Origin: JABJPM01 sp964344655
GTDB lineage: Archaea > Nanobdellota > Nanobdellia > SCGC-AAA011-G17 > PNOQ01
NCBI GenBank assembly: GCA_964344655.1
Contig: CAYFOF010000001.1
Location: 232,305 to 296,304 of the forward strand
Reading direction: 5' to 3'
DNA length: 64,000 nucleotides
The notes beneath the pieces were generated by a model. The model saw only the letters and a list, made by a program, of their open reading frames with translations. It searched no databases and was not told the origin of the DNA. The position numbers and the translations under genes are program-made. This document shows, in pieces, positions 8,545 to 17,927 of this stretch. Within the stretch, counting starts at the first letter, position 1; each line of letters starts with the position of its first letter.

Positions 8545-9582
8545 ATGGGATTGTATATTGTTACTGGTGGATTTGGTTTTATTGGAGGGCATTTAGTTGA
8601 TAAATTAATTTCATTGGGTCATAAAGTTATTGTTGCAGATAGCCTTTTTTCTGGCAAAATTAAAAATTTAAGAAAACATATCTCTAATGATGTTTGGGAA
8701 GATATTAAAAATCTTAATGTAAATTCTGAATTTAAGAGATATGAATTATCAGAAAATTTGATTTTTTTTAAATGTGATATAAGAGATTTTGAATCTCTTA
8801 GAAAAGTTTTCAGTTCTGTTGGGAATGTAGATTTTGTGTTTAATCTTGCAGCGATTGTCAGTGTTCCTTATTCAATGAAAAATGAAGAAGAAACTATGGA
8901 TGTAAACTATCGTGCTGTTAAAAATGTTGTCGAATTAGCGAAAGAGTTTGGAGTGAAAGGCATAGTTCATGCAGGATCTTCTGCAGAGTATGGAGATTGT
9001 GAAGAGATTCCACTAAGAGAAGAGTTTGCTAATGATAGTGTTAAACAGTTGAGCCCTTATGGCAAATCTAAATATTTGGCAACAAAGTTTCTTTTAGATA
9101 ATTGTTCGGATAATTTTAGGACTGTTGTTTTAAGGTTTTTTAATGTATATGGTTCTAGGCAAGATCCTAGTAGCCCATATAGTGGTGTTATTTCTAAATT
9201 TTTTGATTTGACTAAGAGTGAAGATAACCTAAATATTTTTGGAGATGGTTCTCAAACAAGAGATTTTATACATGTTTCGGATATTGTTAATGCTTTGACC
9301 TTATCATCTGGAATAGCCTTGTCCCGATTTGAAGAAAAAAAATTAGGAAATGATTCTTTTGTATTTAATGTTGGAGGTGGAGAATCTGTTTCTGTAAAAG
9401 AATTGGCGGAAAGTATAATAAAAATTTCTGGGAAACAGGTAAGCATTAATTATTTAGATCCAAGAGAAGGAGATATTTTACACTCATGTGCCAATATAGA
9501 AAAAATTTCTAATATTCTTGGATGGAAACAACTAATGAGTTTAGAAGAGGGACTAAAGTCTACATATTCTTGGTATTCATAA
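8545..9582 (+). CDS. NAD-dependent nucleotide-sugar epimerase/dehydratase (GalE-like SDR)
   Basis: An extended short-chain dehydrogenase of 345 residues. The Rossmann glycine motif GGFGFIGG starts at residue 8, and the catalytic set is visible as SSAEYG and the YGKSK tyrosine-lysine pair. GDGSQTRDFIHVSD near residue 235 is typical of UDP-glucose or UDP-GlcNAc 4-epimerases and of dTDP-glucose dehydratases. It is co-directional with the following GT2 gene, which has its own AT-rich promoter. The substrate is unknown; a UDP-hexose 4-epimerase is the simplest reading. Confidence 0.85.
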   Translation: MGLYIVTGGFGFIGGHLVDKLISLGHKVIVADSLFSGKIKNLRKHISNDVWEDIKNLNVNSEFKRYELSENLIFFKCDIRDFESLRKVFSSVGNVDFVFNLAAIVSVPYSMKNEEETMDVNYRAVKNVVELAKEFGVKGIVHAGSSAEYGDCEEIPLREEFANDSVKQLSPYGKSKYLATKFLLDNCSDNFRTVVLRFFNVYGSRQDPSSPYSGVISKFFDLTKSEDNLNIFGDGSQTRDFIHVSDIVNALTLSSGIALSRFEEKKLGNDSFVFNVGGGESVSVKELAESIIKISGKQVSINYLDPREGDILHSCANIEKISNILGWKQLMSLEEGLKSTYSWYS

Positions 9583-9613
9583 GATTTATAATATATTTAT
9601 TTTTCCTAAACCT

Positions 9614-10321
9614 ATGACTAAAGTTAGTGTTATTAGCCCAGCATTTAATACTGGAAAAACTGTTGGTAAAGTTATTGGTAGTGTATTAGAACAAAGAAAT
9701 CCTATGGGAAAACCATATGGTCCTGATGAATTGGAAATTTTGGTTGTAGATGATGGGGGTAGGGATAATACTTCAGAGATTGTTAGAGAACTTGCAAAAG
9801 TTGATTCTAGAGTTAAATTATTAAATTCTCCAAATGCTGGAAATCCCGGACATAGTGCAAATAATTATGGAATTTTGCATTCTGATGGAGATTATGTTGT
9901 AAGGATGGATTCTGATGGAGATCATTTTTTGCCAGGATACATTGCTGCAACTAAGACTATTTTAGATTATAATCCTTCTATAGATTTTGTACATAGTAAT
10001 TATGAAGAATTTTTTATAAACACGGGTGAATTGGTAGAGGTTGATAGTGGGGAAAATATATTTAACAGTATTGCAGATGGCATGATGTATAGAAGAAGTC
10101 TTCTTGCTAAAACAGGGATTTATGATCCTTCCTTTTTCTTTGCAGAATATGACTTGCTTCATCGTGTACTGAAATCTGGTGCAGTCAGGGAACATATACC
10201 TAAACCTCTTTTTAGATATATTAGGCATCCTGCTAGTGCTACTGGTGCAAAAGAAAGAGTAGAAATGGGAAGAAAACAGTTATTTGAAAAATGGGGAAAA
10301 TTCCCTATGAGAGATTATTAA
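9614..10321 (+). CDS. Family 2 glycosyltransferase
   Basis: A GT-A fold inverting glycosyltransferase of 235 residues without membrane segments. It starts VSVISPAFNTGKTV, has the LVVDDGGRDNT nucleotide-binding loop and a DxD-like RMDSDGD metal site around residue 98, and lacks the C-terminal hydrophobic helices of polyprenol-phosphate types. A TATA-like TTTATAATATA lies just upstream. Its stop overlaps by four bases the stop of the convergent third neuB gene. Donor and acceptor are unknown; the neighbourhood points to surface glycan assembly. Confidence 0.85.
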   Translation: MTKVSVISPAFNTGKTVGKVIGSVLEQRNPMGKPYGPDELEILVVDDGGRDNTSEIVRELAKVDSRVKLLNSPNAGNPGHSANNYGILHSDGDYVVRMDSDGDHFLPGYIAATKTILDYNPSIDFVHSNYEEFFINTGELVEVDSGENIFNSIADGMMYRRSLLAKTGIYDPSFFFAEYDLLHRVLKSGAVREHIPKPLFRYIRHPASATGAKERVEMGRKQLFEKWGKFPMRDY

Positions 10322-11400
10322 TCTGTTTTTGGGTATTTTTTAGCCAATAATTTTTCTGGAGTTAAATAATCTCCCTTAGAGATATCTGTTGTTGTTTCTG
10401 TCTCCAATACTAGTTCTAAATCGAATGGTTTTATTGAACCTTCTGGGGCAGGCCTTTTTGGTATTAACATATCTTCTGTTATTTTTGTTCCTGCTGGAAT
10501 ATCATATGCTAGCCTTAGACACCTTCTTTGTACTACAACTGTTTCTCTTTCATTTTCTTGTAATGTTTTTTCTCCGTTTCCTAGTGCTCTTTCAAGAGTT
10601 CTAGTTGCATCAACCATTCTTTTCCAATTTTTTGGATCCATAGCGAATGGATGATCTGGGCCAGATCTTGTTGTATCGTCTGTAAAATGTCTTTCTATGG
10701 TTCTTGCTCCGAGAGCTACAGCGCCAACTATTACGCTTTCATCTTGAGTATGGTCTGATAATCCGAATACTAATCCTGGAAATTCTCTTCCGTATGTCTC
10801 TAAAACTTTTATGTTTAAATTATCGTAATTTTCATCTGAAGCCGTATAATTTGTATTACACTGCATTAGTATTAGGTCTTCATTTATTGGTAGAATTGTA
10901 TCTACTGCTCTTTTTACTTCTTGCATTGTTGATGCACCAGTTGCTAATAATACTGGTTTTCCTTTTTTTGCAACTTCTTTTAACATTGCAGTATAGGTTA
11001 TATCTCCTGATCCAATTTTGTGTGCTGGGGAAAATGGGTCTAACATATCGATTGCTTCAAGATCATATGGTGTTGAGAAAAAATGAATTCCTGTTTCTTC
11101 ACATTTCTTTGCTAATTGTGGAGTCCACTCCCAGGGGGTTTCTGCTTTTTTACATACATCATATACTGATCCATTCCAGTTTGCTTGATGGGAAAGTTGT
11201 CCTCCTAAAGATCTGTATCCAAAATCTGAATCTCTCATGTCTGCTCTGTGATGTTGAAATTTAGCCGCATCTGCACCAGATTCTGCAGCTAATTCTATTA
11301 AATATAATGCTCTTTCTAAACTTCCTTCGTGGTTAGAACCAATGTCTGCTATAAAATATGTTGGATGATTTAATCCTATGTCTTTATCGCCTATTTTCAT
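10318..11400 (-). CDS. NeuB-family nonulosonic acid synthase (third NeuB domain in the window)
   Basis: A 360-residue synthase with barrel plus SAF domain. It has ADIGSNHEGSLERA, AHKIGSGDITY with the phosphate-binding Lys and Ser intact, LMQCNTNYTA, GLSDHTQ and ERHFTDD with both metal-binding histidines, and a C-terminal SAF domain from about residue 285 (RRCLRLAYDIPAG). It differs from the copy at 531-1697 by an extra acidic/aromatic stretch after KFQHHRAD, which probably changes substrate choice. A promoter block CACAAGATATATAAA lies about 29 bp before the start, inside the 3' end of the preceding GT-B-like gene. It is probably expressed as a single gene. Confidence 0.9.
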   Translation of the reverse strand: MKIGDKDIGLNHPTYFIADIGSNHEGSLERALYLIELAAESGADAAKFQHHRADMRDSDFGYRSLGGQLSHQANWNGSVYDVCKKAETPWEWTPQLAKKCEETGIHFFSTPYDLEAIDMLDPFSPAHKIGSGDITYTAMLKEVAKKGKPVLLATGASTMQEVKRAVDTILPINEDLILMQCNTNYTASDENYDNLNIKVLETYGREFPGLVFGLSDHTQDESVIVGAVALGARTIERHFTDDTTRSGPDHPFAMDPKNWKRMVDATRTLERALGNGEKTLQENERETVVVQRRCLRLAYDIPAGTKITEDMLIPKRPAPEGSIKPFDLELVLETETTTDISKGDYLTPEKLLAKKYPKTD

Positions 11401-11424
11401 TTTAGGATGAGTAATTTTGTTATG

Positions 11425-11439
11425 TTTATATATCTTGTG
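11425..11439 (-). promoter_or_regulatory. BRE/TATA element of the third neuB gene
   Basis: Minus-strand CACAAGATATATAAA overlapping the last codons and stop of the upstream GT-B-like gene. It is one of four copies of this block before glycan genes. Confidence 0.5.
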
Positions 11440-12955
11440 TAACTGTTTTTTCTAAAAATTCTGCAGCCCTTTTTGAAGATTTATTGTCTATTTTGTAACA
11501 AGAATCTTGAATGAATTTTTCCATCTTATTTTTTAGATTATTATTTTTTAATACTTTCTCTATTGGAATAGAAATATCTTCTTCTTTTTTTAGATTTATT
11601 GATGCACCACTATTTTTTATTCTTTGAATTACTTTATCAAATTCTACTATCTTAGAATCATGAAAATTTGTTATGGTTATGACCGGTTTATTTAAGATCA
11701 TAGATTCTAAAGCAACAGTAGATCCAAAATTTATTGTAACATTTGATTCTTTTAACACGCTGTAGAGTATATTTTTGCCGGGAGTGCTGATTAATTTTAT
11801 ATTTTTGTAGTTTTTTATTATATTTTGATATTTTTCTAGATGCTCCTTTTCTTCAGGATGGGTTTTTATTATTATCTTTATGTCTTTTATTTTTTTGATT
11901 TGTTTTATCCATTTTTCTATTTGATTAAAATATTCTTTTTCATTTACTAATCCATATATGTAAAATCCATCTGTTAATATTGTAACTATTTTATTTTTGT
12001 TTAATTTTTGCTTATTTAAGTATGGAATTATTTCTTCGAATATCGATGCACCAACTATTTTTGCATTTTTTTTATTTATTTTTTCTTCCTCTAATTCCCT
12101 TATACTATGTTTCCCGAATACGGCAAATTTTGTATTTTTTAGTAATTCTTCTTCTAAATATCCAAAACAAATTCCGTGTTGGAGGATGAATGTTATTATA
12201 TCTAATTTATTGGCTGCAGCAAATAGTGTTTTAGGATAAAATGTGCCTGTCCCTATTGCACAAACTGTTTTTATATTTTCTTCTTTCAGTATTTTTTTGT
12301 GAGTTTCATAGTAAGAAATAATTAATTCTAAAAATTCCTTGGAGAATAAGAAATCTAATTCATTTTTTATAAATGGGTATATCGATTTTCCGTCTATTGT
12401 CAGTAGATTTGTTTTTTGTTTTTCTGATATTTTTTTCCATCGGTAGTTTATTATTTTTGATTTTTCTTTTGATATTTTTAGAATATTTTTATCTATGTAT
12501 TCATAGATCATATTTGGTTGATTATTTATTTTGAAGAATGAATTCTTTTCTATTGGCTCATAAGATAAAGTGTAGGAAGGATATTTTGTTTCATTAATCA
12601 AATTCCCTATTTTGCCTATATTATTTCCTTTTATTTTATCGGATTGAGTGTAAAACAATACTTTTGAAGATTTTGTTTTTTTGTTTTTTGTTTTTTTTCT
12701 TAATGTTCTTTTTATTATTTCGTTTGTTTTTATTGCTTTCCTGGTTAAAAATGATATTATCTTTTTATTTTTGATTTTGTTTTCTTTATAATCTTTCTCT
12801 AGATTTTTTATTGAGTATTTAAAAAAACGATTTGGAAAATTATTTGTTAAAAACATTTGTCTGTAAATTATCCAAAAGGGTATAGAGTCGTGAACTAGTA
12901 TGTTTTCTAATGGATCTGCCCAATTTTTTAATTTACTTAATATTTTTTCTTCCAT
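11426..12955 (-). CDS. GT-B-like surface polysaccharide glycosyltransferase (paralogue 1)
   Basis: A 509-residue soluble protein with no signal or membrane helix. The C-terminal half resembles the nucleotide-binding domain of CDP-glycerol transferases, UDP-GlcNAc 2-epimerases and capsule transferases: IIIKTHPEE (about residue 355), FGSTVALESMILNKPVI near 415. It is a paralogue of the following gene at 12933-14429, sharing the FLxSxExLELI, IIKxHP/INLHP and FGSxVAxxxMxLxKP segments. The two genes overlap by 23 bases and are co-translated. In a locus with CMP-nonulosonate enzymes, a nonulosonate transferase is plausible but not shown. I cannot name a family with certainty. Confidence 0.6.
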   Translation of the reverse strand: MEEKILSKLKNWADPLENILVHDSIPFWIIYRQMFLTNNFPNRFFKYSIKNLEKDYKENKIKNKKIISFLTRKAIKTNEIIKRTLRKKTKNKKTKSSKVLFYTQSDKIKGNNIGKIGNLINETKYPSYTLSYEPIEKNSFFKINNQPNMIYEYIDKNILKISKEKSKIINYRWKKISEKQKTNLLTIDGKSIYPFIKNELDFLFSKEFLELIISYYETHKKILKEENIKTVCAIGTGTFYPKTLFAAANKLDIITFILQHGICFGYLEEELLKNTKFAVFGKHSIRELEEEKINKKNAKIVGASIFEEIIPYLNKQKLNKNKIVTILTDGFYIYGLVNEKEYFNQIEKWIKQIKKIKDIKIIIKTHPEEKEHLEKYQNIIKNYKNIKLISTPGKNILYSVLKESNVTINFGSTVALESMILNKPVITITNFHDSKIVEFDKVIQRIKNSGASINLKKEEDISIPIEKVLKNNNLKNKMEKFIQDSCYKIDNKSSKRAAEFLEKTVTQDI

Positions 12956-14429
12956 TTTCTAGTGTTTTATATATCTCTGCAGTTATTCTTTGTTTAGATT
13001 TTCCGTCTATTTTATAACAATAATCTCTAATGAATTCTTCCCTTGCATTTTTCATTGTTTTTTGTAATTTTTTGTCTGTCAATATTTTTTTAATTTTATT
13101 TGGAATTTCTCCTTCTTTATTAATTTTTATTACTGCTTCTGTGTTATTGTAAAATTTAATGTAAGGATTTGATTCACCAAATAAATCAAAATATATGCAT
13201 GGTTTATCCAGAGTCATAGCATCTGTTGCTACGAAAGATCCAAAAGATATTAGGATGTCTGTATCGTTTAATAATTTGAAAAGAAAATTTATTCCTATTT
13301 TTTTTATAACCTTAACATTTTTGTATTTTTTTGCTATGTTTTCATATGTTTCTTTCTGTTTTTCTCTAGGATGTAAATTTATTATTATTTCCAGATTTTT
13401 TTCTTTATTTATTTCTTTTATTATTCTGTTTATTCTTTTGAAATATGTTTCTTTTTTTAGGAAATTATCTTCTACTAAAGGAGAGGTTGATATTACTATT
13501 TTTTTTATTGAATTTTTATTTTCTTTTTTATATTTCTTAACTATGTCGTAATCTGCAGATCCAGTGATTATCATTTCTCCTTTAAAATTTGATTTTTCTA
13601 AATTTTTTTTAAATATTCTACCTTTTAGACAAATTTTGTCAATCTTTTCTATTGGGACTGTTCCAGGATTTCCATGATGAACGCATATTACGGGGATGTT
13701 AGTTTTATTTGCTGCCGCTATGATTGCCCTATCTAAAAAACTTGTATCCGCAGTTATAACAATCCCTTTTATATTTTGAATTTTAATCATTTTTATTGCA
13801 GCAAAATAATACATTAGGATTAACTCTAAAATTTCTTGAGAAGTTAAGAAATTTATTTCGTTAGATATTATTTCGTAAAGTTTTTTGTTCTTTATTTTTA
13901 TGTTTTTGTTTAATTTTTTTGATAATTTTTTTGATAAATTTAGGGTTTTGTCATTTATGTATTCATATATTGTATTTTCATATTGATTTATTTTTTTTGA
14001 GGATTTGTTTGATAGTAAATCTTGTATAAGTATGAATGGAGTTATTTTGTTTTCTTTTTTTAATTGTCCTACTATTGGTTTAATCCTTTGTATATTGTTT
14101 TTATCTACATGATTTGAGTAACCCAATAAAAGCAGTTTTTCTTCTTTTGAATTTATGATTTGTTTTTTTCTGATTTTTATTTTATTTTTTTCATTGAAGA
14201 GTATATATTTTCTTAGTATTTTGGAGAAGATTTCTGTTTTTGTGTTATTTATTTTGTTTCTTTGTTTCTTTGTTTCTATAGATTCTAAATTAAAGAATGG
14301 TTTTGGTAGGGTATTCAAGAGGAGTGAAGGCTTTACAAACCACCAAATGGGAATTTCTCCTATTTTTTTATTTTCAAGGATTGTTTGTTTATCAAAATTC
14401 CATATCTCCGATTTTATACTATCTGTCAT
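12933..14429 (-). CDS. GT-B-like surface polysaccharide glycosyltransferase (paralogue 2)
   Basis: A 498-residue paralogue of the gene at 11426. Like it, the N-terminal half is lysine-rich and variable, while the C-terminal half carries VVITADTSFLDRA, VHHGNPGT, INLHPRE and ISFGSFVATDAMTLDKP, the pattern of GT-B transferases related to CDP-glycerol and capsule enzymes. The central VHHGNPG/LQHGICF position, where both paralogues have a His-Gly pair, is a likely active-site loop. The divergent neighbour is a sulfotransferase gene. Very lysine- and asparagine-rich codon use fits the local AT content. Confidence 0.6.
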   Translation of the reverse strand: MTDSIKSEIWNFDKQTILENKKIGEIPIWWFVKPSLLLNTLPKPFFNLESIETKKQRNKINNTKTEIFSKILRKYILFNEKNKIKIRKKQIINSKEEKLLLLGYSNHVDKNNIQRIKPIVGQLKKENKITPFILIQDLLSNKSSKKINQYENTIYEYINDKTLNLSKKLSKKLNKNIKIKNKKLYEIISNEINFLTSQEILELILMYYFAAIKMIKIQNIKGIVITADTSFLDRAIIAAANKTNIPVICVHHGNPGTVPIEKIDKICLKGRIFKKNLEKSNFKGEMIITGSADYDIVKKYKKENKNSIKKIVISTSPLVEDNFLKKETYFKRINRIIKEINKEKNLEIIINLHPREKQKETYENIAKKYKNVKVIKKIGINFLFKLLNDTDILISFGSFVATDAMTLDKPCIYFDLFGESNPYIKFYNNTEAVIKINKEGEIPNKIKKILTDKKLQKTMKNAREEFIRDYCYKIDGKSKQRITAEIYKTLENGRKNIK

Positions 14430-14460
14430 TTTTTTGGTATGGGTGTTTCATTCAAAAACC

Positions 14461-14468
14461 TTATTAAT
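14461..14468. promoter_or_regulatory. Shared TATA-like element between divergent GT-B and sulfotransferase genes
   Basis: TTATTAAT lies 25 bp from the sulfotransferase ATG (14489) and 35 bp from the GT-B ATG (14429). It is the only AT core in the 59-base gap and is near-palindromic, so it may serve both directions. Confidence 0.4.
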
Positions 14469-14488
14469 CTTATTATAATGACATTTCT

Positions 14489-15235
14489 ATGTCTTTTATA
14501 AAGGATAGGCTTGTTAAGGGAAATTTGAAGGGATGTCATGTTGTTATTGGCCCTCCAAGATCTGGGACTAGTGTTTTGTCTAATGTTCTTAGTAAAGGGG
14601 GGATTGATTTTGGAAATAATTTGATACAAGCTAACATTCAAAATCCCAAAGGTTTTTTTGAAAATAAAGATTTGCAGCATAATAACAATAAATTAATGAG
14701 ATTCATGACTCAACATGGAAATTATTCTGATTTTGGATTTTTTTTAGCTAGAGACAATAAGGAAAGGATGAAAGAAATTTTTCTTATGAATAAAGTTAAA
14801 TTTGCTTTAGCTAAATTAAATAAAGAGACAAAGGATAAGTGGGGAATAAAAGATCCAGCATTATGCATCACATTTAGAAGACTTTACAATTATTTTGAGG
14901 GTTTTAAGCCAATCTATATAGTGAGAGATCCCGTTGAGGTTGTTATAAGTGAGGTAACGGGGGGCGGCAGTTCTCCAATCAAAGCTTTTAATTTATGGAA
15001 TGAATGTGTTTTGAATATCTTGAACTATAAAATAAAATTTGGGGGCCCTTTAGTATTGTATAATGATTTGTTAAATAAGAATGAAAAGACTTTACAAAAG
15101 ATAAAAGACTATTTGGGATCTGATGATAATTCTATATTTGATGCAATAGAAGGAAAATATTATAGATCAAAAGGATCTTTTCCCATGCCCGAATATACAA
15201 GACTTTTATGGGAACATGTGAAGAGTTTAGATTAA
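14489..15235 (+). CDS. PAPS-dependent sulfotransferase-like protein
   Basis: A P-loop protein of the sulfotransferase superfamily, 248 residues. The 5'-phosphosulfate loop is GPPRSGTSVLS (about residues 22-32), and the 3'-phosphate-binding strand reads PIYIVRDPVEVVISE near residue 150, both standard. Members move sulfate from PAPS to a sugar or other hydroxyl. It is followed after 35 bases by asnB, which has its own TATA box. Together with the glycan genes it suggests sulfated glycan, a feature known from archaeal N-glycans. Confidence 0.75.
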   Translation: MSFIKDRLVKGNLKGCHVVIGPPRSGTSVLSNVLSKGGIDFGNNLIQANIQNPKGFFENKDLQHNNNKLMRFMTQHGNYSDFGFFLARDNKERMKEIFLMNKVKFALAKLNKETKDKWGIKDPALCITFRRLYNYFEGFKPIYIVRDPVEVVISEVTGGGSSPIKAFNLWNECVLNILNYKIKFGGPLVLYNDLLNKNEKTLQKIKDYLGSDDNSIFDAIEGKYYRSKGSFPMPEYTRLLWEHVKSLD

Positions 15236-15241
15236 ACAAAT

Positions 15242-15250
15242 TTTATAAAT
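15242..15250 (+). promoter_or_regulatory. TATA box of asnB
   Basis: TTTATAAAT about 25 bp before the asnB ATG at 15271, directly after the sulfotransferase stop codon. Confidence 0.5.
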
Positions 15251-15270
15251 AGACTTTATTTTGCATTTTT

Positions 15271-16965
15271 ATGTGCGGTATTGTTGGATGCTTTGGGAAT
15301 ATAGATAAAAAAATTTTATTATCTATGATGAATGAGATTTCACATAGAGGTCCCGATGGAGATGGAATTTTTATTGATGATAATGTTGGATTAGGCCATA
15401 AAAGATTGAGTATAATTGATTTGGAGGGGGGTTCTCAACCCATGTTTTCAAGTGATAAAAGATATGTTATTGTTTTTAATGGAGAGTTGTATAATTTCCA
15501 AGATTTAAAGGTTAATTTAGTAAAAAAAGGATTTAAATTCAAAACCAATTCAGATACTGAAGTTGTATTAAATATGTATATCCAATATGGAAAAGATTGT
15601 TTAAAATATTTTAATGGTATGTTTGCTTTTTCTGTATATGATTGTGTAGGGAAATCTTTATTTATTGCTAGGGATAGGTTAGGAATAAAACCCGTGTATT
15701 ATTCGAATGTTGGAAATAAGTTTATTTTTGCATCAGAGATAAAATCTTTGTTGAAATATCCAGAGTTAAATAAAGCCATTAAAGAAAGTTCTATTCATGA
15801 ATTTTTTTTAAGACAATATATTTCTGCTCCGGATACTATATTTGAGAATGTATTTAAATTAGAGCAAGGGCATTATATCTTTTTGAAAGAAGGGACTTTT
15901 GAGAAACAAAAATATTGGGAATTGAATTATTCTCCTAAATTTAATAGTGAGAGAAAAGTAATTTATCATCTTAGAAGAATATTGGAAGATTCTGTAAAGA
16001 GAAGATTAATTTCTGACGTTCCAATTGGAGCTTTTTTAAGTGGGGGGGTTGATTCTTCGATTATTGTTAGTTTGATGGATAAATATATTGTAGACGGTTT
16101 GAAAACCTTTTCTGTTGGATTTGAAGATTCGGATTATGATGAAACAAATTATGCTAGATTGATGTCAAGAAAATTAAATACAGACCATAAAGAAATAATT
16201 TTGGGATCTGACTCTATAAAATATTTGGATAGGTGTATTTATCATCTGGATGAGCCTTTATCTGATTTTGCTTCTTTACCGACGTATCTTTTATCTAAAG
16301 AAGCTAGGAAAAAAGTTAAGGTTGTTTTGACAGGCGAGGGAGGAGATGAGAATTTTGGAGGATATAATTATTATAATACTTTTTCTACGTTGAATAAAAT
16401 TCCTTTTGTTTCAAAAAATATGATTTATAGAAAAAAAATATTTGTTTATAATAGATTTAATAGTTTTATTTTAAAAAACTCTAATAATTATATCGAAAAA
16501 AAATTAATAAATGGATATTTTTCTAAAGGCAATTTCAAAAATCAGATGTTGAATTGGGATACTAATATTTGGCTTCCGGATGATTTGCTGATGAAAGTGG
16601 ATAAAATGACTATGGCAAATTCTTTGGAGGCAAGGGTGCCTTTTTTAGATCATAAATTTGTTGAATTCACATCATTTTTACACCCTAAATACAAAAATGG
16701 AAAACATATTTTAAAGAAAGCATTTTCTGATTTTATTCCTTCTAAAATTATTAATAGAAAAAAACATGGTTTCGATGTTCCGGTTGAATCATGGTTTAAT
16801 TCTTGTTTAAGAGATAAGGTAGATAGTGTTATTGATGAAAATAAAGAATTTCTTTCTAAATATTTAGATATAAAAAAAGTTAATGTAATGATGAAAAATA
16901 ATAGAGATAATTTATTTATGTGGAGACTTTATAATTTATCTGTTTGGGGAAGAAAGTTTTTGTAA
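15271..16965 (+). CDS. asnB: Glutamine-hydrolysing asparagine synthetase or AsnB-type amidotransferase
   Basis: Full-length AsnB of 564 residues. Cys2 right after the initiator Met (MCGIVGCFGN) is the glutaminase nucleophile, RGPDGDG and FNGELYN follow, and the C-terminal synthetase domain has the ATP pyrophosphatase loop SGGVDSS and the TGEGGDENFGGY segment. In cell-wall loci such proteins often amidate sugar acids (WbpS-like) rather than make free asparagine. The location among nonulosonate genes makes that possible here. Alternatively it supplies Asn. The gene end overlaps the convergent gmd by 30 bases. Confidence 0.88.
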   Translation: MCGIVGCFGNIDKKILLSMMNEISHRGPDGDGIFIDDNVGLGHKRLSIIDLEGGSQPMFSSDKRYVIVFNGELYNFQDLKVNLVKKGFKFKTNSDTEVVLNMYIQYGKDCLKYFNGMFAFSVYDCVGKSLFIARDRLGIKPVYYSNVGNKFIFASEIKSLLKYPELNKAIKESSIHEFFLRQYISAPDTIFENVFKLEQGHYIFLKEGTFEKQKYWELNYSPKFNSERKVIYHLRRILEDSVKRRLISDVPIGAFLSGGVDSSIIVSLMDKYIVDGLKTFSVGFEDSDYDETNYARLMSRKLNTDHKEIILGSDSIKYLDRCIYHLDEPLSDFASLPTYLLSKEARKKVKVVLTGEGGDENFGGYNYYNTFSTLNKIPFVSKNMIYRKKIFVYNRFNSFILKNSNNYIEKKLINGYFSKGNFKNQMLNWDTNIWLPDDLLMKVDKMTMANSLEARVPFLDHKFVEFTSFLHPKYKNGKHILKKAFSDFIPSKIINRKKHGFDVPVESWFNSCLRDKVDSVIDENKEFLSKYLDIKKVNVMMKNNRDNLFMWRLYNLSVWGRKFL

Positions 16966-17904
16966 ATCATTTTCTACCATTTCTGATATTAGTTCTTGAA
17001 GAGAGGTTTTTGCTGTCCAATCAAGGTCTTCTTCTATTCTTCTGGGATCTCCAACTAAAACATTTACTTCTGCGGGCCTCATGTATACTGGGTTTCTTTG
17101 GGTGAAATCCTCATAGTTTAATCCAACATGATCAAACGCCATTTTAGTGAAATCTCTTACAGAATGTGTACTTCCGGTTGCTACTATATAATCTCTTGGG
17201 GTTTCTTGTTGTAACATTAACCACATTGCTTCTACATAATCTCTAGCATGCCCCCAATCTCTTTTGGCCTCTAAATTTCCAAGCTCTAGTTTGTCATCCA
17301 ATCCTAACTTTATTTTTGCAACTGCATCTGTTATTTTTCTAGTTACAAATTCTACTCCTCTTCTTGGAGATTCGTGATTGAATAAGATTCCAGCAACTGC
17401 AAACATATCATAACTTTCTCTGTAATTTATTGTCATGTGATGCCCAAATAATTTTGAAACTCCATATGGGCTTCGTGGTGTAAAAGGTGTGTCTTCGTTT
17501 TGTGGGGAAATTTTTGAATTTCCAAATAATTCACTTGTAGATGCTTGATAAAATTTTATTCCCCTATTAAAATTTCTTATTTCCTCTAATATTCTTGCTA
17601 CTCCAACACCGGTTACTTCTGATGTCAAAATTGGTTGATTCCAAGATTCCCCGACAAAAGATTGTGCTGCAAGATTGTATACTTCATCAGGATTTGATTC
17701 TTTTAATGCTTTTCTTATTGAACCTTGATCTAATAAATCCCCAGGTATTAGGTTTATGTGGTGCTCTAAGTGTTTTATATTGGTTTTATTGGGGGTGCTT
17801 GTTCTTCTGATTAATCCATGAACATCATACCCCTTTTCTAATAATAATTCTGCTAAATAGGAACCGTCTTGACCTGTTATTCCCGTGATTAAAGCTCTTT
17901 TCAT
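16936..17904 (-). CDS. gmd: GDP-mannose 4,6-dehydratase
   Basis: Converts GDP-mannose to GDP-4-keto-6-deoxymannose. The signature is complete: ITGITGQDGSYLAELLLEKGYDVHG, LIRRTSTPN, STSELFGN, YGVSK and NHESPRRG, followed by GNLEAKRDWGHA. Length 322 is typical. No GDP-fucose synthase or RMD reductase is adjacent. The keto sugar may go to one of the DegT aminotransferases (perosamine type) or to an SDR elsewhere. The promoter block is at 17928-17941. A TTTGGGAATG element lies between it and the start. Confidence 0.92.
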   Translation of the reverse strand: MKRALITGITGQDGSYLAELLLEKGYDVHGLIRRTSTPNKTNIKHLEHHINLIPGDLLDQGSIRKALKESNPDEVYNLAAQSFVGESWNQPILTSEVTGVGVARILEEIRNFNRGIKFYQASTSELFGNSKISPQNEDTPFTPRSPYGVSKLFGHHMTINYRESYDMFAVAGILFNHESPRRGVEFVTRKITDAVAKIKLGLDDKLELGNLEAKRDWGHARDYVEAMWLMLQQETPRDYIVATGSTHSVRDFTKMAFDHVGLNYEDFTQRNPVYMRPAEVNVLVGDPRRIEEDLDWTAKTSLQELISEMVENDLQKLSSPNR

Positions 17905-17908
17905 TAAA

Positions 17909-17918
17909 TTTGGGAATG
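17909..17918 (-). promoter_or_regulatory. Start-proximal CATTCCCAAA element of gmd
   Basis: Minus-strand CATTCCCAAA, four bases before the gmd ATG and downstream of its TATA box. Identical 10-mers precede the genes starting at 20092 and 52916. Confidence 0.35.
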
Positions 17919-17927
17919 GAGATTATA

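Noticed and set aside
10704..11264. A 186-codon plus-strand frame opposite the third neuB gene
   Set aside because: Its leucine-rich content mirrors the real gene's codons; no promoter or family features.
12650..12720. Poly-T/poly-A runs as a phase-variable tract
   Set aside because: They encode ordinary Lys codons within a conserved-length gene, and no frame disruption is visible.
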